A program made the translations under genes and the position numbers. Below the pieces are notes generated by a model that did no database searches, was not told the DNA's origin, and was given only the letters and a program-made list of their open reading frames with translations. This document shows, in pieces, positions 18,208 to 25,614 of a stretch of 64,000 nucleotides of DNA. Where the stretch lies: positions 32,199-96,198 of the forward strand of contig NZ_JAERUC010000207.1 in assembly GCF_016745505.1 (NCBI RefSeq). The letters are read 5' to 3'. Source of the stretch: Streptomyces silvae (GTDB lineage: Bacteria > Actinomycetota > Actinomycetes > Streptomycetales > Streptomycetaceae). Every line of letters starts with the position of its first letter. The first letter of the stretch is position 1.

Positions 18208-19482
18208 GTGCTGTTCACCGACCGCACGGATGCCGGGCGACAGCTCGCCGAGGCCCTGCGGCACCTGGAACGGCGCGATCCCGTCGTCCTGGGGCTGCCA
18301 CGCGGCGGCGTCCCGGTGGCGTACGAGGTGGCGCGGGCCCTCGGCGCCCCGCTCGATGTCATCGTGGTCCGGAAACTCGGGGTGCCGTACCGCCCGGAGC
18401 TGGGGTTCGGCGCCATCGGGGAGGGCGGGGCCCGGGTCATCAGCGACGAGATCGTCCGCCACGCCGGGGTCCGGGAGAAGGACCTGGAGGCCGTGGAGCG
18501 CGCCGAGGAGGCGGAGCTGCTGCGGCGGGCGCAGACGTACCGGGAGGGCCGGCCGCGCCTGCCCCTGAAGGGGCGCACGGTGGTCGTGGTGGACGACGGG
18601 GTCGCCACCGGGGCGACCGCGAGGGCCGCCTGCCAGGTGGTGCGGGCGCAGGGTGCCTCCCGTGTCGTGCTCGCCGTGCCGGTCGCCTCACCGGATGTCG
18701 CCGCCAGGCTGCGTGAGGACGTCGACGAGGTCGTCTGCCTCTCCACTCCGCATCTCTTCTCCGCCGTGGGCGCGTGGTACCGGGACTTCTCCCAGACCTC
18801 CGACGAGGAGGTCGTCTCCCTTCTGGCACGGGCCTCCACGGGGACCGCCACGGCCGAGGAGGTCGAGGTGGACGCCGGCGGGGTCCCGCTCGCCGGGGAC
18901 CTCGTACTCCCCGCGGACGCCGGTGCGGTCGTGGTGTTCGCCCACGGCTCGGGCAGCAGCCGCCTCAGTCCGCGCAACCGCGCCGTGGCGGGGGTGCTGA
19001 ACCGCGCCGGCCTGGGCACCCTCCTCTTCGATCTGCTCACGCCCGGCGAGGAGGTCTACCGCGCCAACGTCTTCGACATCGGCCTGCTGGCCGGGCGCCT
19101 GGCGGACACCACCGCCTGGCTGCGGCGCCAGGTGCCCCTCCCCGTGGGCTCCTTCGGGGCGAGTACGGGGGCGGCAGCGGCGCTGCGGGCCGCCGCCGCG
19201 ACGGACTCGGGCGTCGGCGCCGTGGTCTCCCGCGGCGGGCGCCCCGATCTGGCCGGGGCCGATCTGTCCGGGGTACGCGCGCCCACCCTGCTCGTCGTGG
19301 GCGGCGCCGACACCACGGTGATCGACCTCAACCGGCAGGCGCAGGCGGCGCTGCACTGCGAGAACCGGCTGGAGATCGTCCCCGGAGCCACGCACCTCTT
19401 CGAGGAGCCGGGCGCCCTGGACCGGGTCGCGGAGCTGGCCCGGGACTGGTTCACCACCCATCTGGTACGGCCCGCCGGCTGA
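18208..19482 (+). CDS. phosphoribosyltransferase - alpha/beta hydrolase fusion
   Basis: A 424-residue two-domain protein. Residues 1-210 form a type I phosphoribosyltransferase: LGLPRGGVPVAYEVA and the PRPP loop VVVVDDGVATGATARAA at about 125-141. Residues 215-424 are a dienelactone-hydrolase-like alpha/beta hydrolase: AHGSGSSRLSPRNR near the oxyanion region, nucleophile Ser319 in GAST G, then a late Asp (GGADTTV) and His (GATHLFEE). Mycobacterium Rv0571c has the same fusion. The reaction is unknown; a base-releasing or salvage role linked to an ester is possible. The GTG at 18208 follows a perfect GGAGGTG at 7-nt spacing, so strong translation is expected. Confidence 0.88.
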   Translation: MLFTDRTDAGRQLAEALRHLERRDPVVLGLPRGGVPVAYEVARALGAPLDVIVVRKLGVPYRPELGFGAIGEGGARVISDEIVRHAGVREKDLEAVERAEEAELLRRAQTYREGRPRLPLKGRTVVVVDDGVATGATARAACQVVRAQGASRVVLAVPVASPDVAARLREDVDEVVCLSTPHLFSAVGAWYRDFSQTSDEEVVSLLARASTGTATAEEVEVDAGGVPLAGDLVLPADAGAVVVFAHGSGSSRLSPRNRAVAGVLNRAGLGTLLFDLLTPGEEVYRANVFDIGLLAGRLADTTAWLRRQVPLPVGSFGASTGAAAALRAAAATDSGVGAVVSRGGRPDLAGADLSGVRAPTLLVVGGADTTVIDLNRQAQAALHCENRLEIVPGATHLFEEPGALDRVAELARDWFTTHLVRPAG

Positions 19483-19560
19483 GCGGCGCAGGGGCTCCTT
19501 CCGGACAGCGGCCGTCCGGGCGCCCCTCGTCCGGCCACGCTCCCGTGACCGCGCGCCCTA

Positions 19561-19618
19561 TCCTTTCCGGAACGGTCCAGGGGTGGGGAGTTCCTTTCCG
19601 GAACGGTCCAGGGGTGGG
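19561..19618. repeat. 27-bp direct repeat before the GNAT gene
   Basis: TCCTTTCCGGAACGGTCCAG plus GGGTGGG occurs at 19561-19587 and again, identically, at 19592-19618 (period 31). Each copy holds the palindrome TTCCGGAA. The second copy ends 12 bp before the ATG at 19631, so the duplication covers the ribosome-binding or promoter region. Confidence 0.9.
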
Positions 19619-19630
19619 AGTGGTGCGGTC

Positions 19631-20182
19631 ATGCGGGTCCGGCTGGTCGAGGGCGCGAGCCTTCCTTCGTACGCCGACGGGATCCGCCAGGTGTACGCCG
19701 ATGTGTTCTCCGAGCCTCCGTGGAACGAGGACCCCTCGGCGGGTGACCGTTACGTCGAGCGGCTCGCCGCGGACGCCGCGCGCCCAGGATTCACCGCCGC
19801 GCTGGCCCTCGGCGGGGGCACCGTGGGCGGCTTCGCCACCGCCTGGACCACACCGGACGTCTTCCCCTCGGGCCGCAGCTACGGCCATGTCGCCGAGGCG
19901 CTCGGACCCGGCCGTGTCGAGGGCTGGCTGTCCGGGGCCCTGGAGGTCGACGAGCTGGCCGTCTCCCCGGACGCCCGCGGCGCCGGCCTGGGCTCGGCCC
20001 TGCTGTCGGCGGTCACCGAAGCCGCCCCGGACGGGCGGTGCTGGCTGCTCACGTCCGTACGCGCCGAGGCGACGCTGCGCTTCTACCGGCGGGCGGGCTG
20101 GCATCAGGTCCCGGTGTCCGTACCCGGACGGGCGGGGCTCGTCGTGCTCCTGGGGCCGGGCCATCCCGCGGCGCGCCCGTGA
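19631..20182 (+). CDS. GNAT-family N-acetyltransferase
   Basis: A 183-residue acetyltransferase. The acetyl-CoA loop is seen as VDELAVSPDARGAGLGSALL (about residues 104-123), followed by the C-terminal strand region ATLRFYRRAGW. The N-terminal VYADVFSEPPWNE segment is typical of GNATs acting on small amines. The substrate is not identifiable. The ATG at 19631 gives MRVRLVEG. An upstream GTG (19583) would lie in the direct repeat and is less likely. It lies between unrelated neighbours and appears monocistronic. Confidence 0.82.
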   Translation: MRVRLVEGASLPSYADGIRQVYADVFSEPPWNEDPSAGDRYVERLAADAARPGFTAALALGGGTVGGFATAWTTPDVFPSGRSYGHVAEALGPGRVEGWLSGALEVDELAVSPDARGAGLGSALLSAVTEAAPDGRCWLLTSVRAEATLRFYRRAGWHQVPVSVPGRAGLVVLLGPGHPAARP

Positions 20183-20282
20183 GCGGCTTCCGCGCGTGGA
20201 GGCCACGCGCTGCCCGTGGGGCGACGCACGGCCGTCAGGCGGGTCCGCGCGCATCCATGACGCGGGTCTGCGTCTATCATCA

Positions 20283-20294
20283 TGAATCGATTCA
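20283..20294. promoter_or_regulatory. upstream LacI-type operator
   Basis: TGAATCGATTCA is a perfect 12-bp palindrome with a central CG, the pattern of LacI/GalR-family operators. The regulator is not in this window. Confidence 0.6.
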
Positions 20295-20404
20295 AGCGTC
20301 GGGAAGATAGTGGCCTGCCCCGAGGCCTGTCAAGGGTGCCCACCCACTCCCCCCGTTCAGCCCGGATATCGCGCCCGTTCCTGGAACTTCTCGCCATCAA
20401 CCCA

Positions 20405-20434
20405 TTGACGGCGCCCGCAATCCCCGTTTAGCTT
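20405..20434 (+). promoter_or_regulatory. candidate promoter of the rhamnose transport operon
   Basis: TTGACG (20405-20410) and TAGCTT (20429-20434) are separated by 18 bp and fit the principal sigma factor consensus. The proximal palindrome at 20449-20460 would lie just past the start point, suited to repression by roadblock. Confidence 0.55.
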
Positions 20435-20448
20435 CCGAGCAACCTCAT

Positions 20449-20460
20449 TGAAACCTTTCA
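20449..20460. promoter_or_regulatory. proximal LacI-type operator
   Basis: TGAAACCTTTCA has perfect 5-bp arms (TGAAA/TTTCA) around CC and shares the TGAANC-NNTTCA plan of the upstream site. It lies 41 bp before the ATG of the transporter ATPase gene. Confidence 0.6.
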
Positions 20461-20501
20461 CGGCGGGTGGAGCGGAACAGTCCCTCCGCTGAGGAGCTCC
20501 C

Positions 20502-22019
20502 ATGAACCAGTCCGCCCCGGCCCCGGTCCTGGCCCTGAAGGGCGTGAGCAAGTCCTTCGGTGCCGTACGGGCCCTGCAGGACGTGTCGCTGCAGTTGTTC
20601 CCCGGTGAGGCCCACGCACTCGCGGGGGAGAACGGCGCAGGCAAGTCGACGCTGATCAAGGCCCTCGCCGGGGTGCACCGCCCGGACAGCGGCGAGGTGC
20701 TCCTCGACGGGGAGCCCGTCGTCTTCCACGGCCCGGCGGACGCCCGCGACGCCGGCATCGCGGTCATCTACCAGGAGCCGACGCTCTTCCCCGACCTGTC
20801 CGTCGCCGAGAACATCTTCATGGGCCGTCAGCCCCGGAGGTCCCTGGGCCGCATCGACCGCAGGGCCGTCCACGCGGCCACCGCCGGGCTGATGCGGAGA
20901 CTCGGGGTCGATCTGGCTCCGGACCGCCCCGCCCGGGGGCTGTCGATCGCCGACCAGCAGATCGTCGAGATCGCCAAGGCGCTCTCGTTCGACGCCCGCG
21001 TCCTGATCATGGACGAACCGACGGCCGCCCTGACCGGCAGCGAGACGGCCCGGCTCTTCTCCGTCGTCCGTACGCTGCGCTCCGAGGGCGCGGCGGTGCT
21101 GTTCATCTCGCACCGCCTGAACGAGATCTTCGCACTGTGCCAGCGCGTCACGACCCTGCGCGACGGCCGGTGGATCTCCTCCGAGCCGGTGGAGGGGCTC
21201 ACCGAGGACGACCTGGTGCGCAGGATGGTCGGCCGCGATCTCGGCGACCTCTACCCCAAGCAGGACGCGGCGGTCGGCGAGGTCGCCCTGTCGGTGCACC
21301 GGCTGACCCGTGAGGGTGTCTTCCGCGACGTGTCCTTCGACGTACGCCGCGGCGAGATCGTCGCACTCGCCGGACTCGTCGGCGCCGGGCGCACCGAGGT
21401 CGCCCAGGCCGTGTTCGGCGTCGACCGCGCCGACGCGGGCGAGGTGAGGGTGGCGGGCACGGTGCTGCGCCCCGGTTCGCCGACCGCCGCGATGGAGGCC
21501 GGGCTCGCGCTCGTGCCGGAGGACCGGCGGCAGCGCGGGCTGGTCATGGATATGTCGATCGAGCGGAACATCGGCCTCACCGGCCTGGCCGAGGTCCGCA
21601 AGCGCGGGCTCGTCAGCCGGGCCCTGGAGCACGACCGGGCCGCCGACTGGGCGGTGCGCCTCCAGCTCAAGTACAGCCGGCTGGCCGACACCGTGGGCGT
21701 GCTGTCCGGCGGCAACCAGCAGAAGGTCGTGCTGGCCAAGTGGCTGGCGACCGGCCCCGCCGTGCTGATCGTCGACGAGCCGACCCGCGGGATCGACGTC
21801 GGCACCAAGGCGGAGGTCCACCGGCTGCTCTCCGCGCTCGCCGCCGACGGTCTCGCGGTCCTGATGATCTCCTCCGACCTCCCCGAGGTCATCGGCATGG
21901 CGGACCGGGTGCTCGTGATGCACGAGGGCCGGCTCGTCGCCGAGATCCCGCGCGAGGCCGCCACCGAGGAGTCGGTCATGGCCGCGGCCACCGGACGCAA
22001 CGAGAGGGCAGCGGCATGA
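20502..22019 (+). CDS. rhaT: sugar ABC importer ATPase, tandem (RhaT-like)
   Basis: A 505-residue protein with two fused ABC domains, the form used by ribose/rhamnose/AI-2 importers. The first half has Walker A GENGAGKST, a RGLSIADQQIVEI signature and LIMDEPTAAL; the second half has a degenerate Walker A (GLVGAGRTE), LSGGNQQKVVLAKWL and LIVDEPTRGID. The asymmetry (weak second P-loop) is normal for this family. The gene opens a five-gene operon ending in L-rhamnose mutarotase, so the substrate is most likely L-rhamnose, as for Rhizobium RhaT. GAGGAG precedes the ATG. The stop overlaps the next start (ATGA). Confidence 0.85.
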   Translation: MNQSAPAPVLALKGVSKSFGAVRALQDVSLQLFPGEAHALAGENGAGKSTLIKALAGVHRPDSGEVLLDGEPVVFHGPADARDAGIAVIYQEPTLFPDLSVAENIFMGRQPRRSLGRIDRRAVHAATAGLMRRLGVDLAPDRPARGLSIADQQIVEIAKALSFDARVLIMDEPTAALTGSETARLFSVVRTLRSEGAAVLFISHRLNEIFALCQRVTTLRDGRWISSEPVEGLTEDDLVRRMVGRDLGDLYPKQDAAVGEVALSVHRLTREGVFRDVSFDVRRGEIVALAGLVGAGRTEVAQAVFGVDRADAGEVRVAGTVLRPGSPTAAMEAGLALVPEDRRQRGLVMDMSIERNIGLTGLAEVRKRGLVSRALEHDRAADWAVRLQLKYSRLADTVGVLSGGNQQKVVLAKWLATGPAVLIVDEPTRGIDVGTKAEVHRLLSALAADGLAVLMISSDLPEVIGMADRVLVMHEGRLVAEIPREAATEESVMAAATGRNERAAA

Positions 22020-23068
22020 CCACCACCATCGAGAGCCCCCCGGACACCTCGAAGGCGCCCGAGCGGAGCGCCTCCTCGCTCGTGGACGCGGTCTTCCGGG
22101 CGCGGGAGATCTCCATCGCGGGGGCGCTGGCCCTGCTGATCCTCGGTACCTATCTGGCCAACCCGCGTTTCCTGTCCGACCAGGGCATCAAGGACCTGCT
22201 GCTCAACGCCTCGATCCTGGTGCTGCTCGCCGTCGGCCAGTCCGCCGTCGTGATCACCCGCAACATCGACCTGTCCGTAGGCTCGGTCGTCGGCCTGTCC
22301 GCCTTCGCCTGCGGGAAGTTCGTCGCGGGGAGCGACCACGGTGTGCTGACGGTGATGCTGCTCGGCATCGCGATCGGCGTCGTCTGCGGCCTGGTCTCCG
22401 GCGCCCTCGTCAGCTTCGGCAGGGTCCCGGCGCTCGTCGTGACCCTGGGCATGCTCTACATCATCCAGGGCGTCGACTACTGGTGGGCGCAGGGCGAGCA
22501 GATCAGCGCCTCCGACGTACCGGACGCGGTGCTGGGGCTCGGCAGCGGGAGCGTGCTCGGCATCCCGTATCTGCCGCTGATCGCCGTCGTGCTGCTCGCG
22601 GCGACCGCGTACTTCCTGCGCGGCTACCGCTCGGGGCGTGAGCTGTACGCGATCGGGTCGAGCCCCGAGGCCGCCCGGCTCGCCGGGATCCCGATCCGCC
22701 GCCGGATCCTCGCCGCGTACGCCTTCTCCGGTGCCGTCGCCGGCTTCGCGGGGGCCCTGTGGCTGGCCCGCTTCGGCACCGTCGTCGCGGACAACGCGCA
22801 CGGCTGGGAGCTGACCGTCGTCAGCGCGGTCGTCGTCGGCGGTGTCGCCATCACCGGCGGCACCGGCACCGTCTGGGGCGCCGCGCTCGGCGCCCTGCTG
22901 CTCACCACCATCGGCAGCGTCCTGGTCGTGCTGAAGGTGGACTCCTTCTGGCAGGGGGCCATCACCGGTGCGCTGCTCCTGCTGGCCATCAGCGTCGACC
23001 GGATCGTGAACCTGCGGATGACCGCCGCCCTGAGGAAGAGGAACGCCCGTCATGACCACGGCGCCTGA
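22016..23068 (+). CDS. rhaP: sugar ABC importer permease 1 (RhaP-like)
   Basis: A 350-residue permease of the BPD_transp_2 (RbsC/LsrC) family with some 9-10 hydrophobic helices. The recognisable segment GQSAVVITRNIDLSVGSVVGLS lies near residues 79-100, and RLAGIPIRRRILAAYAFSG is the coupling helix region contacting the ATPase. It has an ATGA overlap with rhaT and a 17-bp overlap with the second permease gene. Two distinct permeases in one operon indicate a heterodimeric channel, as in Rhizobium RhaPQ and enterobacterial LsrCD. Confidence 0.85.
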   Translation: MTTTIESPPDTSKAPERSASSLVDAVFRAREISIAGALALLILGTYLANPRFLSDQGIKDLLLNASILVLLAVGQSAVVITRNIDLSVGSVVGLSAFACGKFVAGSDHGVLTVMLLGIAIGVVCGLVSGALVSFGRVPALVVTLGMLYIIQGVDYWWAQGEQISASDVPDAVLGLGSGSVLGIPYLPLIAVVLLAATAYFLRGYRSGRELYAIGSSPEAARLAGIPIRRRILAAYAFSGAVAGFAGALWLARFGTVVADNAHGWELTVVSAVVVGGVAITGGTGTVWGAALGALLLTTIGSVLVVLKVDSFWQGAITGALLLLAISVDRIVNLRMTAALRKRNARHDHGA

Positions 23069-24107
23069 CACGAAGACGGCCCCCGCCCCGCGGGCCGCGA
23101 CGAAGCCCTCTCCCGTACGTGATCTGGCGTTGCGCTGGGACACCGCGGTCGGTGTCCTGCTGGTGGCGGTCCTCGTCGTCGGGCTGGGGACCACGGAGGG
23201 CTTCGGCTCGGGCGAGAACCTCGCGTTCGCCTTCAACGACATCGCCGAAGTCGCCCTCATCGCCCTGCCGATGACGCTCCTCGTCGTCGCCGGGCAGATC
23301 GACCTGTCGGTGGCCTCCATGCTGGGCCTGGGCAGCGCGCTGACCGGAGCGCTGTGGGAGGCGGGCTGGGCGTTCGAGATGATCGTGCCGGTGGTGCTGC
23401 TGGTGGGCGTCGCCGGTGGTCTCCTCAACGGCTGGCTGGTGACCAGGGTGGGGCTGCCGTCCCTGGCCGTCACCATCGGCACCCTGGCGCTCTACCGCGG
23501 CCTGGCCTCGGTGGCGCTCGGCAGCGACGCGGTGACGGACTTCCCGCAGGTCTACGCGGACTGGGCCGTCGACACCACGACCGTCCCCGGCACCTTCCTC
23601 ACCTATCCGGTGCTGCTCTTCCTCGTCCTGGCCGTGGTGGCCGCGGTGGTGCTGCACGCCACGGGGCTGGGCCGCTCGCTCTTCGCGATCGGCGCCCAGG
23701 AGGAGGCCGCGTACTTCGCCGGTATCCGGGTCAAGCGGATCAAGCTGCTGCTCTTCGTCGTGACCGGTCTCTTCTCCGCCTTCGCGGGTGTCGTCTTCAC
23801 CCTCCGCTACGGAAGTGCCCGCGCGGACAACGGACTCGGCTTCGAGATGCTCGTCATCGCGTCCGTCCTGCTCGGCGGCATCGACTTCGACGGCGGGAAG
23901 GGCACGCTCTTCGGCGCGGTCGCCGGTGTCCTGCTGATCGGCCTGCTGAAGAACCTGCTCACGCTCAACGACATCGCCAACGAGGTGCAGGTCATCGTGA
24001 CCGGGCTGCTGCTCGTGGCGTCCGTCCTGACCCCTCGGGTCATCGCCACGGTCGTCGAACGCCGGCACAGGAGGGCCGCGAACACTCCCCCGCCCCGGTC
24101 GTCCTGA
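23052..24107 (+). CDS. rhaQ: sugar ABC importer permease 2 (RhaQ-like)
   Basis: A 351-residue permease of the same family as the preceding one, with LPMTLLVVAGQIDLSVASM at about residues 73-91 as the conserved membrane motif and FAGIRVKRIKLLLFVVTG as the coupling region. The N-terminal 25 residues are Ala/Pro/Lys-rich and cytoplasmic. The 17-bp overlap with the upstream gene implies tight coupling and equal amounts of both subunits. A ribosome-binding site (GAGGAAGAGGAAC) lies inside the upstream coding region. Confidence 0.85.
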   Translation: MTTAPDTKTAPAPRAATKPSPVRDLALRWDTAVGVLLVAVLVVGLGTTEGFGSGENLAFAFNDIAEVALIALPMTLLVVAGQIDLSVASMLGLGSALTGALWEAGWAFEMIVPVVLLVGVAGGLLNGWLVTRVGLPSLAVTIGTLALYRGLASVALGSDAVTDFPQVYADWAVDTTTVPGTFLTYPVLLFLVLAVVAAVVLHATGLGRSLFAIGAQEEAAYFAGIRVKRIKLLLFVVTGLFSAFAGVVFTLRYGSARADNGLGFEMLVIASVLLGGIDFDGGKGTLFGAVAGVLLIGLLKNLLTLNDIANEVQVIVTGLLLVASVLTPRVIATVVERRHRRAANTPPPRSS

Positions 24108-24148
24108 ACGCCCCTCCCCCGTACCCCCTCCGAAAGGCACACGCCGTC

Positions 24149-25234
24149 ATGATGCTCCGCAATGCCGCCGGGCGCCGCGCCGTCGCGTCCGCAGCCGCCG
24201 CTGTCTCGCTCGCCCTCGCCCTCACCGCCTGTTCCGGCACCACGAAGGACAGCGAGGAGAGCGGGAGCGCGAAGGCCGGCAGCTCCGCGAAGGCCGATCC
24301 GGACGCACCGCTGAAGAAGGGCCTGAAGCTCGCCTTTCTGCCCAAACAGATCAACAACCCGTACGAGAAGCTCATCGACGAGGCGGGGATCGCGGCGGCG
24401 AAGGAGTACGGCGGCACGGGCAAGGAGGTCGGCCCGTCCGACGCGAGCGCGTCCTCGCAGGTCTCCTACATCAACACCCTGATCCAGCAGCGCCAGGACG
24501 CCATCCTCGTGGCGGCGAACGACCCCAACGCGGTGTGCGGCCCGCTCAAGCAGGCCATGAAGAAGGACATCAAGGTCGTGGCGTACGACTCGGACACGGC
24601 CAAGGACTGCCGTCAGCTCTTCATCAACCAGGCGGGCTCGGAGGAGATCGGCCGCAGCCTGGTCCAGCACCTCGGTGAGCAGATCGGCTACAAGGGCAAG
24701 GTCGCGATCCTGTCGGCCACCCAGAACGCGACGAACCAGAACACCTGGATCGAGTACATGAAGCAGGAGCTGAAGCTCCCGAAGTACAAGGACATGGAGC
24801 TGGTCAAGGTCGCGTACGGCGATGACGCGGACCAGAAGTCCTTCCAGCAGACGCAGGGTCTCATGCAGGCCTACCCGGACCTCAAGGGCATCATCTCGCC
24901 CACGACGGTCGGCATCGCCGCGGCGGCGCGCTACCTGAGCGACTCCTCGTACAAGGGCAAGGTCGTCCTCAACGGGCTCGGCACCCCGAACCAGATGCGC
25001 AAGTACATCAAGAACGGCACCCTCGAGCAGTTCTCCCTCTGGAACCCGGAGGAGCTCGGCTATCTCGGCTCGTACGCGGCCGCGGCGCTGGCCTCGGGGC
25101 AGATCACCGGTGCGGAGGGCGAGAAGTTCAAGGCGGGCAAGCTCGGCGAGTACACCATCGGCAAGGACGGCGAGGTCATCCTCGGCGAGCCGACCGTCTT
25201 CGACGCCAAGAACATCGACTCGTTCGACTTCTGA
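24149..25234 (+). CDS. rhaS: rhamnose-type ABC substrate-binding lipoprotein (RhaS-like)
   Basis: A 361-residue extracellular binding lipoprotein. The signal peptide ends with LTAC (Cys28 lipidated) and is followed by a Ser/Lys-rich tether. The periplasmic-binding fold of the ribose/LsrB class begins at LKLAFLPKQINNPYEK, typical of RhaS/LsrB sugar binders. LVAANDPNAVCGPLKQA and VKVVAYDSD-like segments line the cleft. The ATG at 24149 (MMLRNAAG) follows AAAGG at 11 nt; an ATG three bases later is equivalent. It captures the sugar for the permease pair. Confidence 0.87.
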   Translation: MMLRNAAGRRAVASAAAAVSLALALTACSGTTKDSEESGSAKAGSSAKADPDAPLKKGLKLAFLPKQINNPYEKLIDEAGIAAAKEYGGTGKEVGPSDASASSQVSYINTLIQQRQDAILVAANDPNAVCGPLKQAMKKDIKVVAYDSDTAKDCRQLFINQAGSEEIGRSLVQHLGEQIGYKGKVAILSATQNATNQNTWIEYMKQELKLPKYKDMELVKVAYGDDADQKSFQQTQGLMQAYPDLKGIISPTTVGIAAAARYLSDSSYKGKVVLNGLGTPNQMRKYIKNGTLEQFSLWNPEELGYLGSYAAAALASGQITGAEGEKFKAGKLGEYTIGKDGEVILGEPTVFDAKNIDSFDF

Positions 25235-25251
25235 CCGGAGGGGCCGGCTCC

Positions 25252-25566
25252 ATGCAGCGTGTCTGCTTTCTGCTGAAGGTCCGTGAGGACCGCAAGGACG
25301 AGTACCGCGAGCGCCATGCGGCGGTGTGGCCGGACATGCTCGCCGCGCTGTCGGAGGCGGGCTGGCACAACTACTCGCTGTTCCTGCGCGAGGACGGCCC
25401 GCTGGTCGGCTATCTGGAGACGGAGGACTTCGACGCGGCCAGGGAGGCGATGGCGGCGACGGAGGTCAACGCCCGGTGGCAGCGGGAGATGAGCGAGTTC
25501 TTCGAGCAGCCGGAGGCGGCCGACGAGGCCATGGTCCCGCTGGCGGAGGTGTTCCACCTCGCCTGA
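25252..25566 (+). CDS. rhaM: L-rhamnose mutarotase
   Basis: A 104-residue protein of the RhaM/RhaU family, which interconverts the alpha and beta anomers of L-rhamnose. The family plan is plain: FLLKVREDRKDEYRERH with the conserved His, VWPDMLAALSEAGWHNYSLF with the second His-Asn-Tyr, a single Trp in NARWQREM, and a C-terminal EVFHL. The usual length is 104 residues. It follows the binding-protein gene by 17 bp with GGAGGGG as ribosome-binding site. This gene is the main reason for assigning the importer to rhamnose rather than AI-2 or ribose. Confidence 0.93.
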   Translation: MQRVCFLLKVREDRKDEYRERHAAVWPDMLAALSEAGWHNYSLFLREDGPLVGYLETEDFDAAREAMAATEVNARWQREMSEFFEQPEAADEAMVPLAEVFHLA

Positions 25567-25576
25567 CCGGTGTCCG

Positions 25577-25607
25577 CCGCCCCGGCTGTCCGTGACGGCC
25601 GGGGCGG
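25577..25607. terminator. bidirectional terminator between convergent genes
   Basis: CCGCCCCGGC (25577-25586) and GCCGGGGCGG (25598-25607) form a perfect 10-bp stem with an 11-nt loop that can pair further (GTC/GAC). It fills the 48-bp gap between the rhaM stop and the convergent gene ending at 25615. Confidence 0.8.
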
Positions 25608-25614
25608 GCGTACG

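Larger units (their letters stand above)
20183..20501 (+). promoter_or_regulatory. control region of the rhamnose transport operon
   Basis: This 319-bp region has no gene. It holds two 12-bp palindromes with the same TGAANC-NNTTCA plan, at 20283-20294 and 20449-20460, and a promoter-like pair between them. GAGGAG at about 20490 is the ribosome-binding site for the first transporter gene. The two palindromes are 166 bp apart, which would allow a looping repressor. Confidence 0.65.

Noticed and set aside
20502..25566. AI-2 (Lsr) importer
   Set aside because: Subunit layout is the same, but the terminal rhamnose mutarotase and lack of lsrF/G/K favour rhamnose.
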